Assembly (NCBI GenBank): GCA_002284615.2
Contig: MU070110.1
Coordinates: forward strand, 88,496-99,515
DNA: 11,020 nt
Direction of reading: 5' to 3'
Source: Dunaliella salina
Lineage: Eukaryota > Chlorophyta > Chlorophyceae > Chlamydomonadales > Dunaliellaceae
The notes beneath the pieces are model-generated. The model saw only the letters and a list, made by a program, of their open reading frames with translations, was not told the origin of the DNA and made no database searches. Of the stretch, positions 6,759-11,020 are shown piece after piece. Positions within the stretch are counted from its first letter, which is position 1. Every line of letters starts with the position of its first letter. Position numbers and translations under genes: made by a program.

Positions 6759-7183
6759 GAAAGAAAGAAAAAAGAAAAAGTACGTAGGCAGAGAAACTCT
6801 CCCTACATCAATTAAGGAAGAGGAGACACACTGGCTCCAAAAGAGCCATAAGTCCCCTCCACCACAAGGTAAGAAAAATGAGAAAGCTAATGGAGATCTG
6901 GAGGGTTACTGGAAGCACCTGGCTCTGGACCCTGGGTATAGGAAGCATTCTTGTTTTCAATGGCAGGGCATGTGGAGACTAGTTTATGGGCATATTGTAC
7001 AGAATGAGCATGAAGTTGTTGGGCAAGCTTAGTGGCACGATGGTGATCCAGTCCTAGTTGTTTTAATTTCTTGAGGGTGTGCTCAGTGTAAATACTACCA
7101 TCAACACCCAGGAGGAAAAGGTGAATTGTAACAGTTTTAGCGTTAATAAGTTTACAAAGGTCTGCATGCTGCTGCTTTGCAGT
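6759..7183 (-). mobile_element. Copy C: diverged 3' end of the same family
   Basis: Its pyrimidine tail (gaaagaaagaaaaaagaaaaag on +, 6759-6780) abuts the truncated 5' end of copy A, giving a head-to-tail join. The sequence around its terminator (ctaatggagatctgg at 6887-6901) aligns with copy A (ctaatgggaacctgg at 3805-3819) and copy B (tcaaatggggatctgg at 7814). Similarity elsewhere is lower than between A and B, so C is an older or sister lineage. Confidence 0.75.
6887..7183 (-). pseudogene. Copy C ORF: C-terminal end of the RLE domain
   Basis: An unbroken minus frame of about 99 codons, from about 7183 to TAG 6887-6889, reads KQQHADLCKLINAK, VTIHLFLLGVDGSIY, a helical HTLKKLKQLGLDHHRATKL, then QLHAHSVQYAHKLVSTC and ends NPPDLH. 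Copies A and B show the same pattern of VTLH strand, G-x-x-G-x-x-Y, LGL, K-x-LA-KL--HA-QR and a terminator at the same place. The catalytic RPD and ExK lie upstream and are missing. It starts without ATG beside the homing endonuclease fragment. It has no internal stop, unlike A and B. Confidence 0.65.
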
Positions 7184-7196
7184 ATTACATAGTATG

Positions 7197-7478
7197 TTAG
7201 CTTTTATTTAAACTATTTGTTACTATAACAGCTTTAGCATGTGGATTTTTAGCACCACGCTTATCTTTAGTTTGATGGTATAAAAATTCAGGAGGTTCTG
7301 GTAACATGGAAAAATAATCGGGTTTAGCTTTTAAAGCAGCAATATGAGCACGTGTAGCTTCACTATGAGTCTTACCATAAAAAGGGTTATCAACACCTGA
7401 GTTTTTTTAAACTAATTTTATTCTTAATCTCAGCAGAAAGTTTAACACCAATTTTTTTGAGGAATAATTCCTTTAAAT
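7197..7478 (-). pseudogene. Fragment of an organelle-type homing endonuclease with NUMOD3 motif
   Basis: The minus strand encodes KELFLKKIGVKLSAEIKNKI, then after a one-base shift in an A7 run (about 7402-7408) GVDNPFYGKTHSEATRAHI (motif about 7353-7388), LPEPPEFLYHQTKDKRG and AKNPHAKAVIVTNS, ending TAA 7197-7199. N-P-(F/M)-Y-G-K-x-H-S-E-x-T is the NUMOD3 DNA-binding motif of GIY-YIG and HNH intron endonucleases; the following K-A-V-I-V-T resembles the start of NUMOD1. GC is about 31% by count over three 60-base lines, far below the flanks, and codons end mostly in A/T as in plastid or mitochondrial genes. The nuclease core is absent. Most simply it is an organelle DNA insert in the nucleus; which organelle is unknown. 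Confidence 0.7.
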
Positions 7479-7481
7479 GGG

Positions 7482-7670
7482 AGCATCTCAAACTGGCTCA
7501 CAGGCCTGGCACGAGACATCCCTGAGGCAAGGTGGTTGAAAAGAAGCATTAGCAATGACCCAGTCCTCAATCCCAGACACCCAGAAATCGAATAAATCTG
7601 AAAAACTGCCCATCAAAAAGCCTAAGATTACCTATCATAGCCAACGAACCCTTTTACCACTCACCTCATC
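7482..7670 (+). pseudogene. Decayed coding-like fragment of unknown family, + strand
   Basis: The + frame from 7482 reads SISNWLTGLARDIPEARWLK, then SISNDPVLNPRHPEIE, and stops at TAA 7593-7595. It then continues in the same frame with protein-like sequence (KTAHQK, DYLS, PTNPFTTHLI) broken by TGA 7599, TAA 7623, TAG 7638 and finally TAG 7671. Each early stop is one C-to-T change from Gln or Arg. Composition differs sharply from the AT-rich piece to its left, and it is cut on the right by the tail of copy B. I do not recognise the family. Confidence 0.35.
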
Positions 7671-7672
7671 TA

Positions 7673-8422
7673 GAAAAGAAAAGAAAAGCCTACGCAAGCC
7701 AAAGACCGCATGCATTAAGGGAAGGTCCTTTAACTGGAAAGCTAGAGGCCTCACCAGAAGCGCTTCAGAACATACACTAGACGCAGCTAGCCTAGGAGAG
7801 AGCCAGAAACAGATCAAATGGGGATCTGGGGGGTTGCTCGCCATGCCCCTGGACACTCAGACCCTTCTTCCCCTTCCTCCGTTACCGCGCGTCCAGCAAA
7901 CCCCCTCCCATACGCCCCCTGTGAGCAAAGAGCGTGTCTAGTTTTTTCGATAGTGATTAATCTTTGGATGGCATGGTCCCTAAGCTTGGCTGCTAGTGAT
8001 TTGGCTTTTTCTTTACTAAGGCCCAGATCTATGAGGGTGTAATTGTATACTCATTGTAAATGGCACCGGCCACATCAATCAAGATGATGTGTAAAGTCAC
8101 TTTGTTGTTCCTGTTTGGATTTCTTGAGCTGCGGGTTTTAAGTCTGGTTATGGTGTGAGAATGTTGGGTCACTGCAAGCTGTAGAGTTACTGAGGGGTTT
8201 GTGTTGGGACAGAATTTCAGTTTTGAACAAGACGTATGTCCCTGTCTTGAGGAGGGATCTTGGAAGGATCAAGGTGAGTTCGTCTGTCTGGAAGAGGGCG
8301 CACAGAGATAGCATCAGGGCGGGTTTGGTGCTGGGCAGGGGAGCAAGTATCATTAAGGAAAACCCAGCCTGGAATAGCTCTGGATATTTTTTTGGGGACC
8401 TGTAAGCCCTGATCCAGGAGTC
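7673..8422 (-). mobile_element. Copy B: 750-bp 5'-truncated 3' end of the RLE family
   Basis: Aligns along its length with 3656-4410 of copy A, on the same strand and starting at the same AAAAG tail. Shared landmarks are tagcctaggagagag, ccatgcccctg, cagcaaaccccctccca, aatctttggatggcatggtccc, gctagtgatttggcttt and ccaggagtct, where similarity ends. No target-site duplication is seen: the left flank cctcatcta does not recur after 8422. Confidence 0.9.
7814..8422 (-). pseudogene. Copy B ORF: RLE domain and C-terminus
   Basis: The frame begins LLDQGLQVPKKISRAIPGWVF and reaches HQTRPDAISVRP (RPDA at 8310-8321, the RLE RPD motif intact). It then reads DPSKIPPQDRDIRLV, where a small indel near 8213-8222 destroys the E-x-K strand. 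It continues KFCPNTNP, TRLKTRSSRNPNRNNKV, TLHIILIDVAGAIYNEYT, shifts once more near 8035-8042, and goes on LIDLGLSKEKAKSLAAKL, RDHAIQRL, TRHALCS to TGA at 7814-7816. Here Gln (CAG) stands where copy A has TAA. The GRGFAGRA-containing tail is shared with copy A. Confidence 0.75.
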
Positions 8423-8427
8423 TCTCG

Positions 8428-8447
8428 CCGCGTGCATTGAGGGAAGA
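8428..8447 (-). repeat. Isolated 20-bp piece of the family 3' UTR
   Basis: ccgcgtgcattgagggaaga is the same as ccgcgtgcattaagggaaga of copy A (about 3701-3720) but for one base, and matches 7707-7726 of copy B. It lies five bases past the truncated 5' end of copy B and lacks the pyrimidine tail that should precede it. Either a further copy's tail was cut by copy B or the motif was added at the junction. Confidence 0.6.
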
Positions 8448-9161
8448 AGTATCAGTTATTATGTCACAGCATTTTTTTCATCAGAATGTCATCACGCTCA
8501 TGGACACTGCTAGACCATGCCATGCTTCGCTTCTTGTTTGCCTCACCATGCCCTGACACCTTAAGCATGACTCGAGGGCGCTCCGCCATGCCTCATTAAT
8601 CATGCCTCACATAACCTCACCACGTCCCATAGAGTGAATCAAAACTGCTATGGCTATATTCAGCAAGCAGCATGTCTTTTTCAGGTCCTCCACTGAGGGA
8701 CCGGCAGCCGTGTTGCATCAACTGTATGAATGCGACAAGAATGCAGGCCTAGGGTTGCCTGCATACATAGCCACACCCACTTCCCGAAGGTTCCATGCAG
8801 CATTTACACCCTGTGCATCTGGTACGCCAGCTGTGGTGAATACTTCACACTTGCACGCCGTGCACGAGGTTTTACTGCGTGGACCTGCCTCTCATCTCTC
8901 ATCCCCCTACCCCCCACCCTGTCCCCCTCCCCTACAGGTGCTAGCACCTCCTGTCCCCGCCATCACCATTCCCTCCTCCTGCTCAACTGCCCCCTGCTGC
9001 TGCTCCCCTCCCTCAACCCCTGCCGGAGCAGCTGCTACGCAGGGCTAGAGGCAAGGCTTGTCCAACGAGTGGTTAGTAGGGAAGGCAGCAAAATGAAGAC
9101 AGTAGAGGGAAAGCGCACAAGCTCAGAGCTTCCCATCAGCCGGTTCTTTGTCTTGCCTTAG
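8448..9161 (+). other. No clear gene; possible intron-exon structure and a C-rich tract
   Basis: Two strong-looking splice acceptors occur on +: tctttttcag ending at 8683, and a pyrimidine tract (8889-8937) ending ctacag. The stretch 8889-9020 is nearly free of G on + and codes for Pro/Ser/Cys-rich low-complexity peptides in every frame. No frame gives a recognisable domain, so any gene here is conjecture. At 8500-8630 degenerate copies of catgcctca recur. Confidence 0.3.
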
Positions 9162-9283
9162 AAGCACAGAAAGAGTCAAAGCCTTTCAAAGCAAGGGACG
9201 AGTTGCAAACATTAATTAGAAATTTGCAAGAACAGCCTTTCAGTAGAGGGGCTTGCAGACTGCATGCCTGGAACCCAAAGTGA
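9162..9283 (+). CDS. Possible short terminal exon (weak)
   Basis: A pyrimidine-rich acceptor (ttctttgtcttgccttag, AG at 9160-9161) is followed by a 40-codon frame reading EAQKESKPFKARDELQTLI and RNLQEQPFSRGACRLH to TGA 9281-9283. The peptide is helical and charged and looks more like protein than the neighbouring frames. Without the preceding exon or homology it is only a candidate. Confidence 0.2.
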
Positions 9284-9577
9284 CAGCAACGAGCTCCAGG
9301 TTTTCAGAAGAACAACATGCAGATCTCAGCACCAGATCAAAAAGAACAGCAACAAACTGCAGGCTTCCACAATATCAGCGTGTACTGTCTTTGCAGACTG
9401 TCATACCAATGGTAGGGCTCAAACGAAGAGCACATACATTGCACGTTCCCAATGCGCAGGCTTGCAGTGGATCAGCAGCAGATCTCATGCAAACCGTCAT
9501 ATGCCATTTCCCTGATGGCAACATGCATATGCACAACATACATGTCATGGCACGCTTCAAGGTAGTCTCTGCACATG
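9284..9577. other. No gene recognised
   Basis: Open frames exist on + (9253-9600) but their peptides have no domain character and many His/Met/Cys. Recurrent acagcaac, gcagatctca and gcaggctt words hint at an old repeat, but no clean unit can be defined. Confidence 0.4.
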
Positions 9578-9726
9578 CTGGCAGGCAGGGCCAGGCCTGA
9601 GCATGCAACAGCTCAGCCGGCGTGAGTATGGTGCGAGGTCAGCATGTACTACAGTAAATACTAGTATATGGGGGTCTGGCAGGCAGGGCCTGGCCTCAGC
9701 ATGCAACAGCTCAGCCGGCATGAGTA
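9578..9726 (+). repeat. Two 51-bp direct repeats 98 bp apart
   Basis: 9578-9628 and 9676-9726 both run ctggcaggcagggcc ... catgcaacagctcagccgg ... tgagta with about three differences. The 47 bases between them are not repeated again within view. They may be two units of a 98-bp satellite with the second unit incomplete, or flanks of an insertion at 9629-9675. Confidence 0.85.
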
Positions 9727-10256
9727 AATGGAAGTGGGAAAGGTTGAATTCCTGTGCGTCTGTCCACTATGTACACATGTAAAGAGTTCTTGTGAAGTGC
9801 TTTTTTGAGCGCTCAAACAGGCGAGACACGCTCCCTCACGAGACAACCAAAAACAAGCACACACACCAGCCCTTTGCCAAAAAACCCCTTGGACTGAATG
9901 GTGTCTTGGCACACAGACTCCAATGGGGGGTCATGCAAGCAAAATACCTTTGAATATCTTCCAAGCTTCTTGGGCTTAATGACACACATCGGCGCACGGA
10001 CCGTGGCAGTGAACTGTGCGTGGCAGCTCTGTCCCCTTCTGCCAGATCACTTGGGCGGGTTCAGGCTAGCAGTTAATGTTGTTTTGACCGGTGGCCTTCT
10101 TTTACCTGCAACCCTAAACCTGTAACCTGCCAGATCTCACTTGGACGGCTTTGCTTGATCCCCGACCAGCTGCGGTTGGCAAAGAAAAGAACAGTTGGAT
10201 AATTCAGATTGTATTGAATTAAATCACTCAGCCTGGCCCCTTCTGCCCCCTAAGGG
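9727..10256. other. No gene recognised; short imperfect duplications
   Basis: A 20-22 bp near-duplicate, ctgccagatc(t)cacttgg, occurs at 10039-10058 and 10127-10148. TGTAA occurs at 10121-10125 and could be a poly(A) signal for an unseen + gene. A 75-codon + frame (9898-10125) ends there but has no recognisable domain. Confidence 0.4.
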
Positions 10257-10294
10257 CTTGGGCCTGTACATGAGGCTTGGGCCTATACATGAGG
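10257..10294 (+). repeat. Two tandem 19-bp units
   Basis: cttgggcctgtacatgagg (10257-10275) is followed at once by the same sequence with one G-to-A change (10276-10294). Confidence 0.9.
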
Positions 10295-10638
10295 CATTAT
10301 GTGCTTCGCACCTGGAGGGGTATTTTGGAGCGCAGCTCCACAGTAGCACATGCAATCAGTATCACACATAATTCATGCGACATGAAGGAAATGGAAAATA
10401 TGCAAATAAGGCCACAGGGTGGTTGTTCGATCCAACAATCAGACACATTGGTGGACTTGGTCAGCGAAGTGTCAGTAAGGATATTTGCCACTTTTTGCGG
10501 CAAAACTACACTGGCCAAAGAAGCTTCAAAGCAATAAACCGATGAGGCTCATCGTTTAAGCAGGTGCTGGAAAATTTGAGAAAAAAATTGTAGGACTTGA
10601 ACTTGACTCAACTTGCACATCCAACCTTATGCCTATAG
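10295..10638. other. No gene recognised; one small hairpin
   Basis: Frames on both strands are short and without domain character. At 10540-10554, cgatga-ggc-tcatcg forms a perfect 6-bp stem with a 3-base loop just after an AATAAA at 10533; a terminator role is not expected in a nuclear genome. Confidence 0.4.
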
Positions 10639-10743
10639 AATTGCACACATGCACCTGGCAAAAGTATGTACAATTGCACAAAAGTACGTGCAATTGCACA
10701 AAGGTGCCTACAATTTCACACACGCACCTGGAAGAAGTATGCT
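10639..10743 (+). repeat. Compound minisatellite with long-short-short-long units
   Basis: Four units start aatt(g/t)cacа-like: 10639-10671 (33 bp, contains gcacctggcaaaagtatg), 10672-10691 (20 bp), 10692-10711 (20 bp) and 10712-10743 (about 32 bp, contains gcacctggaagaagtatg). The short units differ from the long ones by lacking the inner cacctgg segment. The palindrome gtgcaattgcac lies at 10688-10699. Confidence 0.8.
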
Positions 10744-11004
10744 GGCTTGGACCTCTGCCACTGTCTGAATGCCTCAGTGCCTTTGACATTCTTCTGGAGT
10801 TCCCAGTCCCCTTTGTCGTTCTCTCCATTGCCCAAGCGCAACTCATAGCCCTGCACCCACAAAACGTGTTGCGACAACTGGTGCACGCAACACTACCATG
10901 GCCATGGTCAACATGTGGAGCTCCTCACCGTGCAACAAAACAAGGATGGCGAAAAACAAGACACCCTCATGCTGCTACCACCATAGTCTGATATTCAGGA
11001 ATTG
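10744..11004 (+). other. Unassigned; possible small coding end
   Basis: A + frame open from 10849 to TAG 10984-10986 reads CCDNWCTQHYHGHGQ and VELLTVQQNKDGEKQ, ending TLMLLPP, after an AG at 10847-10848 preceded by a pyrimidine-rich stretch. It could be a terminal exon, but a second frame (10629-10991) is open too and I recognise neither. The 14-bp palindrome accatggccatggt lies at 10895-10908. Confidence 0.25.
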
Positions 11005-11020
11005 CACACACACACACACA
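11005..11020. repeat. (CA)n microsatellite at the right edge
   Basis: Eight CA units run to the last base, so the full length is unknown. It follows aattg, the same word that starts the minisatellite units at 10639-10743. Confidence 0.9.

Noticed and set aside
10420..10440. tRNA T-arm-like sequence (ttgttcgatccaa)
   Set aside because: No D arm, anticodon arm or acceptor stem can be paired around it.
10629..10991. 120-codon + strand open frame over the minisatellite
   Set aside because: Its first third is translated repeat and the rest has no recognisable domain; another overlapping frame is equally open.
1..11020. CRISPR array, bacterial operons or rRNA genes
   Set aside because: The direct repeats have no regular spacers, no ribosome-binding-site-led gene strings are present, and no rRNA core sequences are seen.

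Overview
This is nuclear DNA of a eukaryote, most likely a chlorophyte green alga. The evidence is roughly balanced base composition with long dinucleotide runs, a spliced terminal exon followed by a TGTAA polyadenylation-type signal as used in volvocalean algae, and retrotransposon wreckage in which a C-terminal restriction-like endonuclease (RLE) follows an RNase H domain, as in the Dualen/RandI elements known from Chlamydomonas. A Dunaliella-like genome (near 50% GC, microsatellite-rich, intron-rich organelles) would fit, but the species is inference. I see no intact complete gene.

Layout. 1-500: last exon of a host gene on + (about 46-340, glutamine-rich coiled coil with an 18-residue repeat) and its 3' UTR with a (TG)n(CG)n microsatellite. 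500-1930: mostly unassigned, but with a 48-bp retrotransposon tail at 751-798 flanked by 10-bp target-site duplications. 1935-3464: a + strand LINE relic that keeps the end of an APE endonuclease and the post-RT C-terminus but has lost the reverse transcriptase; a C22 tract lies in its 3' flank. 3656-8422: three minus-strand, head-to-tail, 5'-truncated copies of one RLE-bearing non-LTR family. Copy A (3656-6758) is longest and encodes, in order, an unknown region, a PCIF1-like methyltransferase-like domain, RNase H, a CCHC knuckle and an RLE. Copy C (6759-7183) and copy B (7673-8422) are 3' ends only. Between C and B lie a roughly 31% GC fragment of a NUMOD3-type, organelle-style homing endonuclease (7197-7478, minus) and a decayed + strand coding-like stretch (7482-7592 onward). 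8430-11020: no recognised gene; candidate splice acceptors, a very C-rich tract, several short direct repeats, a compound minisatellite and a closing (CA)n.

The parts do not form an operon or pathway. The central 6.5 kb is a nest of dead non-LTR insertions, all with frameshifts and stops. The most unusual points are a methyltransferase-like domain directly upstream of the RNase H of a LINE-type element, the tiny 48-bp insertion that defines the family's 3' tail, and the organelle-like homing endonuclease piece caught between two element copies.
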